Program-made: the position numbers and the translations under genes
DNA from: Micromonospora fulviviridis
Lineage (GTDB): Bacteria > Actinomycetota > Actinomycetes > Mycobacteriales > Micromonosporaceae
NCBI RefSeq assembly: GCF_014648395.1
Contig: NZ_BMRA01000008.1
Location: 1 to 64,000, forward strand
Length of the DNA stretch: 64,000 nucleotides
Direction of reading: 5' to 3'
Shown: in pieces, positions 8,429-17,163 of the stretch
How positions within the stretch are numbered: position 1 is the first letter of the stretch
Layout of the letters: each line of letters starts with the position of its first letter
Notes under the pieces: model-generated
What the model saw: only the letters and a program-made list of their open reading frames with translations
The model's database searches: none
What the model was told of the DNA's origin: nothing

Positions 8429-9688
8429 TCAGGCGTTCGCCCGGGTCTGTGCCGGCAGCGTGCCCGGCGGCGAGACCCGGATCTCGGTCAGCTGCCCGCC
8501 CCGTCCGCCGCCGGCGTTGGCCAGCGACATCAGGTCGCGGTCGTAGAGCAGGTACGTGCCGGGGTCGGGCGCGGTGAAGATGACGTCCCGGCTCTCCCCC
8601 GGCCCGATCTGGACGGTGTTGGTCACCTGGTACTCGGCGCTGCCGTCGCGGCCGCGCAGGAGCGCGGCGTCCTTGCCGACCACCAGCAGGTCGACGCCGT
8701 CCACGGTGACGGTGTGGTTCCGGTAGCCGAGGTTGGCCAGCCGCAGCAGCACCCGCTCCCCCGCGTTCGCGGTGATCAGCGAGGAGATCGGCTGGTAGCG
8801 CAGCCGGCCGGCGGCGGCGCTCATCGGGTCGCCGTTCGGGGCCAGGGTGTCCGGGTGGCAGCGGCCGTTGAAGGCGAAGAAGGACGGCTTGTAGTCGGTC
8901 CAGTCGGTCGTCTGGATGTGCGCGTCCCGGTAGTGCGCCTCGGCCCACACCTCGGTGAGCATCAGCGCGAACTCCCGGTCGTACCGGGTGGTGCCGTCGC
9001 CGTCGTTGTAGGCGTACCTCCCGGGCGGCACGTCGGCGGTGCCGGCGTTCTGCGCCGGGCGGACGTAGACGATCCCGGTCATGCCCATCTGCACGTGCTC
9101 GACGTCCTCGAAGTGGCAGTGGTACATGTAGGTGCCGGCGTCGTGCGGGCGGTAGAAGTAGGTGAAGTCGCGGCCGATCGGCACCGAGATGGACAGCTCC
9201 GGCACGCCGTCGAAGAGCGGGATGGCGTTGCGGAAGCCGTGCCAGTGCACGGTGTGCCCGTCGGTGAGGTCGGGGCGGACCGACAGGCCGAGATTGGTCA
9301 GCGTGATCCTGATGTCGGTCTCCTGGTCGAAGCCGAGCAGCGGGGCGCTGATCTGCGCCTTGCCGCGCTGGGCGGTGACCTCGGTGGCGGACCGGCCGGT
9401 GACGTCGCGGAAGCCGAAGACGTAGAGGTCGGCGCCGGGCGGGGCGAGCGGATCGGGCCAGAACGGGCTGATCGGCGGGGCGCCCTGCGGCATCGAGACC
9501 CAGCCGTCGGTGGCGGCCAGGTGCAGGGTCGCGGTCGGGTTCGGGACCGCGCGGGGCAGCACCGCGGCCGGGCGGCGGAGCTGGGCGTCGGAGCCGCGCT
9601 CCGGCAGGACCGCCCAGGTGCCCAGACCGGTGACGCCGGCCAGCAGGGCGCGCCGGCTGATGCTCGGCTGCCGTACGGGATCGGTCAC
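8429..9688 (-). CDS. Tat-exported multicopper oxidase, type-1 site in domain 1 (MCO-1)
   Basis: A 419-aa protein with a twin-arginine signal (ISRRALLAG, Arg12-Arg13), implying export in folded, metal-loaded form. Domain 1 carries HTVHWHG (His148, His150) and a YHCHFEDVEHVQMGM segment: His190-Cys191-His192, His198 and axial Met203. This is a type-1 copper site plus two HxH pairs. The HCH-to-His gap is five residues rather than the usual three. Domain 2 lacks HxH pairs (RNHTVTVDG and YLLYDRDLM where they are expected), so a complete trinuclear cluster cannot form within this chain alone. The start is a GTG preceded by GAGGAGGAG. It lies 71 bp after the giant secreted protein and 1 bp before MCO-2. 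Substrate is unknown; metal ions, phenols or copper detoxification are possible. Confidence 0.88.
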   Translation of the reverse strand: MTDPVRQPSISRRALLAGVTGLGTWAVLPERGSDAQLRRPAAVLPRAVPNPTATLHLAATDGWVSMPQGAPPISPFWPDPLAPPGADLYVFGFRDVTGRSATEVTAQRGKAQISAPLLGFDQETDIRITLTNLGLSVRPDLTDGHTVHWHGFRNAIPLFDGVPELSISVPIGRDFTYFYRPHDAGTYMYHCHFEDVEHVQMGMTGIVYVRPAQNAGTADVPPGRYAYNDGDGTTRYDREFALMLTEVWAEAHYRDAHIQTTDWTDYKPSFFAFNGRCHPDTLAPNGDPMSAAAGRLRYQPISSLITANAGERVLLRLANLGYRNHTVTVDGVDLLVVGKDAALLRGRDGSAEYQVTNTVQIGPGESRDVIFTAPDPGTYLLYDRDLMSLANAGGGRGGQLTEIRVSPPGTLPAQTRANA

Positions 9689-9759
9689 GATCTCCTCCTC
9701 GGTGGGTGGGACGGGCGGGATCCGCGGGCGGCCGGTGTGGGCCGGCCGCCCGCGGACGG

Positions 9760-12700
9760 TCAGGGCAGTTCGTCGGCGCCGGCGTCCGGCCGCGTGGTGC
9801 TGCGCGACTGGCCGTCGATGTCGACCGTCGGGGCGGTGAGGGTGAAGGTGCCGTAGGTGCGGGAGACCACGCCGAGGCCGCTGGCCGACGAGCCGGCCCC
9901 GGCCAGGTGCCAGTCGCCCATCTGCGTGAGCGGGACCTGCTGGAGCACGATCACCGCCTGGCGGAACGACGGGAAGGTGCGCGAGGTCAGGACCTGCACC
10001 GACACCGCAAACGGGGTGCGGAACGCCGGGTCGAGGCCCACCCGGTTGGTGCTGCTCGGCGTGGTGCCGGTGGTGTCCTGGAGCACCGAGTTGGTCGGGG
10101 TCAGCGGGCCCACCCCGTCGGCGGAGCCCATGTCCCAGTGCCGCACCGGTTCCCCGGCGGGTGCGTCGGCGGCCCCGATGCCGGTGACCCGGACGCCGTT
10201 CCAGTCCCCGGCCCGGTTGTCCCAGAAGATGTTGTTGAACAGCTTCGGCTTGCTGAAGGTCGGCGAGCCGTCCGGGAGCGTGGCCTGGAGCTGGTCGCTG
10301 TTCGCGGTGGTGGAGAGGCCGGCGGGAGCGGCCCGGCCGTTGCTGGTGGCGGCGGTAGCCGTGGTGATGTTGCCGGCCACCGTGTTGTTGACCATCCGGA
10401 CGTCCGGGGCGTCGTCGAGCGCCACACCCGCGCCCTCGTGGGTGGAGATGTTGTCCACCACCATGTTGTTCGTCACCGAGATCGGCACGTTGCCGGCCTG
10501 GAGCAGCCGGACGCCGCCGCCGTCGTCGTTGGCGAGGTTCGCCTCCACCACGTTGGCGTCGATCTCCACGGCCCCGGAGCCGGGCGACAGCCCCGTCGGG
10601 TCCGACGGCAGTTCCCCGGCCACCATGATGCCGCCGGCCTCGTCGTACGACTGGTTGAGCCAGATCCGGTTGGCGGCGATCCGGCCGTTGTAGGACAGGC
10701 CGTAGTGGCTGATCCCGCCGCCGTACTCGGCCGAGAAGTTGCCGCAGATGGCGTTGTGGTCCACCGAGTACGCGTTGCTGCCGGCGAAGATGCCGATCCC
10801 GCCGGCCAGGTTGGTGCCGCCGTTGTCGCGGATCTGGTTGCGGGAGATGCTCACGTGGTCGTTGCTGGTGTTCAGGTACGGGGTCCCGACCCGGATCGCG
10901 CCGCCGTAGGAGCCGCTGTTGGCGACGATGACGTTGTCGGTGATCCGGGTGTAGTCCGCGCCGGCGTGCAGGTATACGCCGCCGCCCTGGGTGACCACCG
11001 CGCCGGGCGCCCCGTACGGCGTCGTCACGCCACCGGTGACGTCGTTGACGTTGCCCGCGAAGTCCGACTGGTTGCCGCCGGTGATCCGGAAGCCGTCGAT
11101 CGTGACGGGGTTACCGGCGCCGAACTGGCCCGACCGGGCCAGCACGGTCACCACCGCGCCGTCGGGCACCGACGCCGGGCCGAGGTGCGGCAGGGAGCCG
11201 ACCATGTTCAGCCAGGCCGTGCCGGCCGGGTTGTCGATGCCGAACGCCCGGCCGTCGAGGACGGACCCGGCGACCGTGGTGTTGTCGGCGTACCGGCCGC
11301 CCGGGCCGACGCCCTGGAGCCGGACCGAGGAGTGCACGACCACGTTCTCGTAGTAGGCGCCGGCGGGGTTGTCCGGCCCGGGGGTGTTCGGCCAGACCGC
11401 GACCACCGCGATCCCTCCGGCGGCGGCCGCCGCCTCCAGCGCCGACTGCACGGTGCCGTAGGTGGTCTCCCCGGCGCGGACCGCCCACGCGGGCGGCTTG
11501 ACCTGGAACAGCCGCGGGTTGGCCGCGCCTCCGACGCCGGTGCCGGTGGTGGCGCCGAGGAGCTGGAAGGTGAGGCCGTTGGTGGTCGTCCGGCCGTTGG
11601 CGGCGGTCACCCGCAGCTCGGCCGGGCCGACCGAGCCGCCGGTCAGGGTGACCTCGATCTTCCGGTCGGACCAGGAGGTGACGGTCACCGTCGGGTCGGT
11701 GCCGGCGGAGTCGAGGACGACCGCGCTGCCCGGGCCGCGGGTGCCGAACCCGGTGCCGGTGATGGTGACCCGGCGGTCGGTGTCGGTGCTGCGCAGGAAC
11801 GGCCGGGAGACCGCGAAGAGCTGGGGGACGTCCCCGGCCGGGTCGCACTGCACCGCGCCGAGCTGGCCGGAGCCGGGTGCGATGCCGACGGCCGCGACCG
11901 CGGTGGGCGCGGTGTCGGTGACCGTGTAGAGGCCGGGCCAGGCCTGGAAGTTGGTGGCGATGGTCCGGTAGCGGGGGTTGTAGTTGCCGTTGAGGTGGCC
12001 CGGCTGGCCGGGGTCGTTGCCGACGAAGCGGTACATGTTCGGGCACGGGCCGGCCGGCAGCGGGCAGTTGTAGGTGCTGGTGGACGGCTCGATGGCCTCG
12101 TACATGCCGTTGAAGTCGGTGTCCACGGTGTCCACCAGGCGGCCGGCCCAGTCGTACAGGCCGACGGGGATGTTCGGGATGCCCTCGGCCTCGCCGTAGT
12201 TGGCGCTGCGCCGGTCGTGGGTCAGCCCGAGGTCGTTGATCACCAGGCCCCAGAAGTGAGTGGGCAGCGGCACCGGGGTGAACAGGTTGAAGTTGGGGGC
12301 GCTGGCCTGCCCGCCGCGGACCTCGACGAGCTTGGTGTCGCAGAGCGGGCGCCGCTGGCCCTCGAACGGGCTGCCGCCGCCGTCGAGGAAGCCGGGGTCG
12401 GTGACGTGCACGGTGTGCAGCGCCCCCGCGCAGGACGAGGTGATGCCGTTGCCCTGCGACGGCGGCTCGCCCGGGTCGGGCTGCGGGTCGGGCGGCGCCG
12501 GCTGGTCGGTGGCCTGGTCGGGCGCGGGCGGGAAGTTCTCCTGGGGCAGGAAGCCGTCGCCGTCGAAGACGTTGACGTCCTCCTCGCGGGTGGGTTGGTA
12601 CATCGGGCCGCCGCCGACCGGGTTGTCCGGGCTCTCCACGCTGACCAGATAGTCGTCCGGCACCAGCGGCTGGGTCTGCCCGTCGGGCAGCGGCGCGTAC

Positions 12701-14892
12701 AGCGGCAGGTCGTGGTCCGCGCCGGGGTTCGCCGGGTCACCCGGCGGGATCAGGTTGAGCTTGGAGTCGGCGAACGCGTAGTTGCCGTTGACGGTCTGCC
12801 CGAAGTTGGTCGGGTCGTTGTCGGTCGGGGCGGTCTGGAAGCCCATCATCGGGGCCTCGACGCACATCTGGTCCGCCTCCGTGCCGAAGTCCGGCAGGGC
12901 GAGCTGGTCGGTGAGCGGGCGCCCGTCGAACATCCGGGCGGTGCAGCCCCGCCCCGGCTGCCAGGTCTCCGAGGTGTACGCGTCGTTGAGCTCCGGGCCC
13001 TTCCTCAGCGAGCCGTCCTCGTCGCGTACCGGGTTGCCGTCGGCGTCCCGGACCACCGCGTACAGGTGGACCTTGATGCCGGGGATGCCCGGCTGGTACG
13101 GCTCGGTGGCCGCGTTCGCCGGGTCCAGCTCGTTGCGCGTGGTGTCGTAGGTGACGGTGCCCGCGATGCCGCCGTTCTCCGCGCCCTGGTAGGGCTGCAC
13201 GCCCCAGTCGACCCGGCCGGAGAGCCCGATGATGGGCAGCACGTCCACGTCGACGGCCGCGCCGAGCAGGGTGGTGGGTTCGGGCTCGTTCGGCGCCTGG
13301 TAGGTGATGCCGGTCGTCTTGTAGCGGGTGTTGAACGCCTCCAGCACCAGCCACTTGGTCAGCGGGTACGCCTCCTTGATGGCGTAGTGGCCGGCGCTGT
13401 CGGTGACCACGCTGTTGGTGGCCTGGTCCATCAGGGAGTTGTCGCGTTCCTTGAGCACCACGGGGAAGCGCGGTACGCCGCTCTCCCCCGGGTCCTGCCT
13501 GCCGTTGCCGTTGGTGTCGACGAAGACCGTGCCGGTGATCTCGGTGAACCAGCCGACCAGCGGCTTCGCGCCGATGTCGACGGTCTTCCCGCCGCTGACC
13601 GTGACGTTGAACGAGTCGAGCAGCATCTCCTGCGGGCCGTCCCAGAGGGTCAGCTGGTAGTCGCCGTCGGGGACGTGCGGGATCCGGAACGAGCCGTCGG
13701 CGGCGCCCCGGTCCAGGTAGATCATCCGGTCGCCGTCGCCCAGGTCGGACAGGGCCACCCAGGGCCGGGCGACCGGGCCGGCGATCTTCGCCCCGGCCAC
13801 GCCGTCGGCCGGCAGCGTCACCCCGCCCTGACCACCCACGTAGGTGTACGCCTGCACGACCGTGCCGGTGACCGCGCCGGCGGCGGTGCCGGTGAGCGCC
13901 TTCGGGGCGACGAAGCCGAAGTCGACGTACGGCACGGGCTCGCCGCCCAGGCTCTGCTCGGTGTCGTAGCCGGTGTCGGCCTCCTGCACCCAGACGTCCC
14001 AGTCGTGGCCGCCCTCCAGGGTGGTGGTCTGCACCCAGGTCTGTCCGCTCGGCGCGACCACCGAGGCCGCGTACCGGTCGGGGCCGAGGTTGGGGATGAC
14101 GATGTCGCCCGCCGCGTCGCTGCGGCAGCCGGTGGACTCCCGGGCGACGACGGGCCGGCCGTCGGCGAAGACGACCTGACCGGCCGGGTGGGTGGCGTCC
14201 GGCGCGGTGTGCCGGTACTCGGTGCAGAGCGGGTTGCCGTAGTAGTCGACCGTCACCTCGCCCATCACGTCGGCCAGGTGGGCGGTGAAGCCGGCGAGCC
14301 CGCGTTCGGCGCCCACCTCGTAGGTGCCGTCGACCGGGACGCTGTCCTCGAAGATCCGCAGCCGGACCGTGCCGAGCGGCAGCGGGTACGGCTGCATGCC
14401 GACGGTCACCGCCCGGGTCTGCCCCGCCGTGACCGTGAAGTGCTCACCGTCGATCTTGTAGCCGTCGGCGGTCACCGAGATCAGGTAGCGGCCGGCGGGC
14501 AGGCCGTCCAGCGCCGTACCCGGGGAGAGGGTGTCCTGGTCGCCCTGGGCGACCACCGGGACGGCGCCCGGGGTGTTGCGGATGGACGGCCAGCGGCAGT
14601 GGTCGGCGAAGTCGGCCGCGCTGGCCACCCCGGCCCGGGCGGGCAGGCAGTGCTCGAGCGGGTCGTGCGGGTCGCCGGTGTCGTCCGCGGTGATCATCCA
14701 GCGGTAGTCGGTCACCGGGTCGCCCTGCTGGATCTGCGGCGCCGGACCGACGGTGCGGGCGCTGACCACCGCCAGGGTGACGGCGCCCGTGGTCGGCTCG
14801 GCGGCGGCCGGGCCCGGTGGCACCACGAACCCGACGAGCAGCAGGCAACTGGCGGACACGAACCAGCGCGGCCAGACGGAACGACGCGGCAT
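9760..14892 (-). CDS. Giant secreted SdrD-like / TIG / right-handed beta-helix protein
   Basis: A 1710-aa exported protein. The ATG with GGGGGTGAGG in front begins MPRRSVWPRWFVSASCLLL, a clear signal peptide; a frame extending 22 codons further upstream looks non-coding. The N-terminal third has carboxypeptidase-regulatory/CnaB-like beta domains. At about 453-523 is an SdrD-B-like module with the calcium-type motif DTNGNGRQDPGES. Further B-like segments (for example DTVDTDFNGMYEAIEPS) follow. A TIG/IPT domain (VTITGTGFGTRG) lies near 1020-1105. About 1140-1560 is a parallel beta-helix of the NosD/pectate-lyase-like type, with repeated Asn-rich turns. No LPXTG or membrane anchor is visible at the C-terminus. 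It heads the copper operon; adhesion, a matrix or a scaffold for the oxidases is plausible. Enzyme activity is not shown. Confidence 0.87.
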   Translation of the reverse strand: MPRRSVWPRWFVSASCLLLVGFVVPPGPAAAEPTTGAVTLAVVSARTVGPAPQIQQGDPVTDYRWMITADDTGDPHDPLEHCLPARAGVASAADFADHCRWPSIRNTPGAVPVVAQGDQDTLSPGTALDGLPAGRYLISVTADGYKIDGEHFTVTAGQTRAVTVGMQPYPLPLGTVRLRIFEDSVPVDGTYEVGAERGLAGFTAHLADVMGEVTVDYYGNPLCTEYRHTAPDATHPAGQVVFADGRPVVARESTGCRSDAAGDIVIPNLGPDRYAASVVAPSGQTWVQTTTLEGGHDWDVWVQEADTGYDTEQSLGGEPVPYVDFGFVAPKALTGTAAGAVTGTVVQAYTYVGGQGGVTLPADGVAGAKIAGPVARPWVALSDLGDGDRMIYLDRGAADGSFRIPHVPDGDYQLTLWDGPQEMLLDSFNVTVSGGKTVDIGAKPLVGWFTEITGTVFVDTNGNGRQDPGESGVPRFPVVLKERDNSLMDQATNSVVTDSAGHYAIKEAYPLTKWLVLEAFNTRYKTTGITYQAPNEPEPTTLLGAAVDVDVLPIIGLSGRVDWGVQPYQGAENGGIAGTVTYDTTRNELDPANAATEPYQPGIPGIKVHLYAVVRDADGNPVRDEDGSLRKGPELNDAYTSETWQPGRGCTARMFDGRPLTDQLALPDFGTEADQMCVEAPMMGFQTAPTDNDPTNFGQTVNGNYAFADSKLNLIPPGDPANPGADHDLPLYAPLPDGQTQPLVPDDYLVSVESPDNPVGGGPMYQPTREEDVNVFDGDGFLPQENFPPAPDQATDQPAPPDPQPDPGEPPSQGNGITSSCAGALHTVHVTDPGFLDGGGSPFEGQRRPLCDTKLVEVRGGQASAPNFNLFTPVPLPTHFWGLVINDLGLTHDRRSANYGEAEGIPNIPVGLYDWAGRLVDTVDTDFNGMYEAIEPSTSTYNCPLPAGPCPNMYRFVGNDPGQPGHLNGNYNPRYRTIATNFQAWPGLYTVTDTAPTAVAAVGIAPGSGQLGAVQCDPAGDVPQLFAVSRPFLRSTDTDRRVTITGTGFGTRGPGSAVVLDSAGTDPTVTVTSWSDRKIEVTLTGGSVGPAELRVTAANGRTTTNGLTFQLLGATTGTGVGGAANPRLFQVKPPAWAVRAGETTYGTVQSALEAAAAAGGIAVVAVWPNTPGPDNPAGAYYENVVVHSSVRLQGVGPGGRYADNTTVAGSVLDGRAFGIDNPAGTAWLNMVGSLPHLGPASVPDGAVVTVLARSGQFGAGNPVTIDGFRITGGNQSDFAGNVNDVTGGVTTPYGAPGAVVTQGGGVYLHAGADYTRITDNVIVANSGSYGGAIRVGTPYLNTSNDHVSISRNQIRDNGGTNLAGGIGIFAGSNAYSVDHNAICGNFSAEYGGGISHYGLSYNGRIAANRIWLNQSYDEAGGIMVAGELPSDPTGLSPGSGAVEIDANVVEANLANDDGGGVRLLQAGNVPISVTNNMVVDNISTHEGAGVALDDAPDVRMVNNTVAGNITTATAATSNGRAAPAGLSTTANSDQLQATLPDGSPTFSKPKLFNNIFWDNRAGDWNGVRVTGIGAADAPAGEPVRHWDMGSADGVGPLTPTNSVLQDTTGTTPSSTNRVGLDPAFRTPFAVSVQVLTSRTFPSFRQAVIVLQQVPLTQMGDWHLAGAGSSASGLGVVSRTYGTFTLTAPTVDIDGQSRSTTRPDAGADELP

Positions 14893-15136
14893 GCCCTCAC
14901 CCCCTCGGTCAGCGGAGAACGGCCGCGTGCGGTACGCAGCCGGGCTGGTGCCGAGCATGGGTGGCGCCGGGGCGCTGACGACCGTTTATGACAACGCCGT
15001 CATCCGACCGTCATCCGGCCGGCCACCCGGCGTGTCGGAACGGCGACAGCAATGCACCCCGTTCGGCTGTGGCGTGAGTCAGGAGGAAGGGGCTTCATAA
15101 AGGCACCAGAAAGTCGCCGAGGTCTGTGGGGGCACG
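14893..15136. promoter_or_regulatory. Divergent promoter region of the copper operon and its two-component system, with 11-bp-spaced direct repeats
   Basis: The 244 bp separate the copper operon (leftward) from the response regulator (rightward). Two perfect copies of CCGTCATCCG lie at 14997-15006 and 15008-15017, one helical turn apart. This is the arrangement bound by OmpR/PhoB-type regulators. On the leftward strand they are followed 5-10 nt later by a CATAAA sequence that could serve as a -10 box, so the repeats would cover the -35 position. The binding and promoter assignments are inference. Confidence 0.6.
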
Positions 15137-15805
15137 GTGGGACGAGTACTGGTGATCGAGGACGATGAACGGATCGGCCGGCTGGTCACCCGCGCGCTGG
15201 AGGGCGGTGGCCTGCTGACCGAACGCGCGGCGTCCGGGTCGGCCGGCCTGGACGCCGCGCTGCGCCGGGACTTCGACCTGGTCGTGCTGGACCTCATGCT
15301 GCCCGGGTTGGACGGTCGCCAGGTGCTGGACCGGCTGCTGGAGCAGCGGCCCGACCAGCGGGTGCTGGTGCTGTCCGCGGTGCCCGAGATCAGCACCCGC
15401 GTCGCGGTGCTGGAGGCGGGCGCGGCGGACTTCCTGGGCAAGCCGTTCGCGGTGGCCGAACTGCTGGCCCGGGTACGCGCCCGGATGCGCGGGGCACCGG
15501 GCGGCGACGCCGCGCGGTGGCTGCGGGTCGGTCCGGTGCAACTGGACCTGCACCGGCGACGGACCACCGTGCGCGGGGTGCACGTGGACCTGCCACTGCG
15601 GGAGTTCCTGCTGCTGCAGCACCTGATGAGCCGGGCGGGCCGGCCGTGCAGCCGCGAGGAGCTGCTGGCCGACGTGTGGGGCCTGCACTTCGACCCGGGC
15701 AGCAACGTGGTCGACGTGTCCGTCCGCCGGCTGCGCGGCCGGCTGGGCCGGCCCGACCGGATCGAGACCGTACGCGGCGTGGGCTATGCGTACGCCGTCG
15801 ACTGA
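15137..15805 (+). CDS. OmpR/PhoB-family response regulator
   Basis: A 222-aa response regulator with a receiver domain (1-115) and a C-terminal winged helix (about 128-220). The acidic pocket is ED9-D10, the phospho-acceptor is Asp52 (LDLMLPG), the switch residue is Ser80 and the conserved Lys is Lys102 (GKPFA). The end, TVRGVGYAYAV, is typical of OmpR-type DNA-binding domains. The start is GTG, preceded by GTGGGGG. The histidine kinase gene begins inside its 3' end (20-nt overlap), so the two form a cotranscribed pair. Divergent placement and the upstream direct repeats make the copper operon its likeliest target. The signal it responds to (copper, redox, envelope stress) is not shown. Confidence 0.93.
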   Translation: MGRVLVIEDDERIGRLVTRALEGGGLLTERAASGSAGLDAALRRDFDLVVLDLMLPGLDGRQVLDRLLEQRPDQRVLVLSAVPEISTRVAVLEAGAADFLGKPFAVAELLARVRARMRGAPGGDAARWLRVGPVQLDLHRRRTTVRGVHVDLPLREFLLLQHLMSRAGRPCSREELLADVWGLHFDPGSNVVDVSVRRLRGRLGRPDRIETVRGVGYAYAVD

Positions 15806-16847
15806 GCGGCTGCTGGCCCTCGTCTGGATCCTCTTCGCCACGGTCAACGTGGCGTTGATGTGGTTCCTGCCCGGGCAGGAGACGGTGCCGTTCCACCTGG
15901 TCTGGATCAGCCTGGCCCTGGTCTACGGCTTCACCACCTGGCGGTTGTCCCGGATGGTGGCGGCGCTGCTCGCGGTGACCACCACCACGGGCGTGATCCT
16001 GGCCCACCACGCGGCGGCCGGCGAGATCCGCTGGGAGGAGACCGCCGAGGAGCCGCTGATGGCGACGATCTTCATCGTGATGGCCTGGCACGTGCACCGC
16101 CGGCACGTGCTGCTGCAGGAGATGCGCCGCATCGGCGCCGCCGAGCGGGACCGGGCGCACCGGCAGGAACTGCTGGTGCGGCTCGCCTCGCACGAGCTGC
16201 GGACGCCGCTGACCATCGCCCGCGGCTACACCGAGCTGCTGCGCAGCACCCACGACGACCCGACCACTGTGGAGGACACCGCGGTGGTCCTCGACGAGCT
16301 GGACAAGGCGACCCGGATCGCGCACCGGCTGGTCACCCTGATGCAGCTGGAGGAGCAGCACCCGGTCCGCCCGGTCGACCTGGACGCCGAGCTGGCCCGG
16401 ATCGTGCGCCGCTGGACGCCCGCGGCGGACCGGGACTGGTCCTGCCGGTCGGCGATCGGGTTGACCCGGGTCAGCCCGGAGCGGCTGGAGACCGCGCTGG
16501 ACTGCCTGATCGAGAACGCGGTGAAGTTCACCGGCCCCGGGGACCGGATCGCGCTGCGGGGCCACCGGGACGCCACCGGGTGGACGGTCGAGGTGGTCGA
16601 CTCGGGGACGGGCATCCGGCCGGAGACGGTCGCCGACCTGCTCGCCGGGCGGCCGGGGCGCCCGACCGCCACCGGCACCGGGCTCGGCCTGGCCAGCGTG
16701 CGGGCGGTGGTCGGTGCGCTCGGCGGCCGGCTCACCATCGGCGCCGGTCCGGACGGGGGCGCCCGGGTCGGGCTGCGGGTGCCCGAACCGGGCCCGGCGC
16801 GCGGCGAACCGGTCCGTCCGGAGTCCGCCGGGCAGCCGGTCGCCTGA
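15786..16847 (+). CDS. Sensor histidine kinase (HisKA/HATPase_c)
   Basis: A 353-aa membrane kinase. About four hydrophobic segments lie in residues 8-103, with only short loops and no extracellular sensor domain. A dimerisation/phosphoacceptor helix follows, with the H-box SHELRTPLT (His136). The ATP-binding domain shows N-box ENAVKF, G1 DSGTGI and G2 GTGLGLA. It phosphorylates the response regulator encoded just upstream, with which it overlaps by 20 nt. The lack of a large periplasmic domain suggests sensing within the membrane or through a partner. The short His-rich loop (LAHHAAAGE, 72-80) is a possible metal-sensing site, by inference. Confidence 0.92.
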   Translation: MRTPSTERLLALVWILFATVNVALMWFLPGQETVPFHLVWISLALVYGFTTWRLSRMVAALLAVTTTTGVILAHHAAAGEIRWEETAEEPLMATIFIVMAWHVHRRHVLLQEMRRIGAAERDRAHRQELLVRLASHELRTPLTIARGYTELLRSTHDDPTTVEDTAVVLDELDKATRIAHRLVTLMQLEEQHPVRPVDLDAELARIVRRWTPAADRDWSCRSAIGLTRVSPERLETALDCLIENAVKFTGPGDRIALRGHRDATGWTVEVVDSGTGIRPETVADLLAGRPGRPTATGTGLGLASVRAVVGALGGRLTIGAGPDGGARVGLRVPEPGPARGEPVRPESAGQPVA

Positions 16848-17163
16848 CCACCGCGGCAGCGGGCGCCGCACGTTCTGAGGTGTCGGCGTTCCACGCGTGG
16901 GGTAGCCCGGAGGGAGGACGTCGAGCCCCGACCCTGACCGTTCGAGGTCCGGCGGCGACCCTCAGCGGAGGCCGCCGGTGGACTGAAGCAGCGCGGCGAC
17001 CACGGCCATCGCGTCGCCGACCGCGTCCAGCAGCCGGTGCAGCACGCTCCGGAACGCCCGGCGTAGCCGCCGGGGCAGCAGCGTCCGGCGGTCCACCACC
17101 ATCCGCCCGGGGTGCTCCATGCCCGGGCGGATACCCGTGGTCGCGGCGTCCACGCGCGGTCCG
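16848..17163. other. Sparse region after the histidine kinase gene
   Basis: This stretch lies between the histidine kinase (+) and the flippase-like gene (-). The only candidate gene in it is the small minus-strand frame at 16962-17153. The first ~110 bp show no convincing hairpin, promoter or coding pattern. Confidence 0.5.
16962..17153 (-). CDS. Possible small basic protein downstream of the flippase-like gene
   Basis: A 63-codon frame begins with GTG about 10 nt after the stop of the flippase-like gene, or with ATG at 17120 (52 aa). The predicted product is basic with an amphipathic C-terminal helix (RSVLHRLLDAVGDAMAVV). It matches no family I know. Support is limited to its position immediately behind a gene on the same strand and its protein-like composition. 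It could equally be chance. Confidence 0.3.
   Translation of the reverse strand: MDAATTGIRPGMEHPGRMVVDRRTLLPRRLRRAFRSVLHRLLDAVGDAMAVVAALLQSTGGLR

Noticed and set aside
9706..14991. A plus-strand open frame of 1761 codons antisense to the giant secreted protein
   Set aside because: It arises from the strong third-position GC bias of the real gene. The translation is Gly/Arg/Val/His low-complexity with no domain or signal, while the minus-strand frame has a signal peptide, known folds and a ribosome site.
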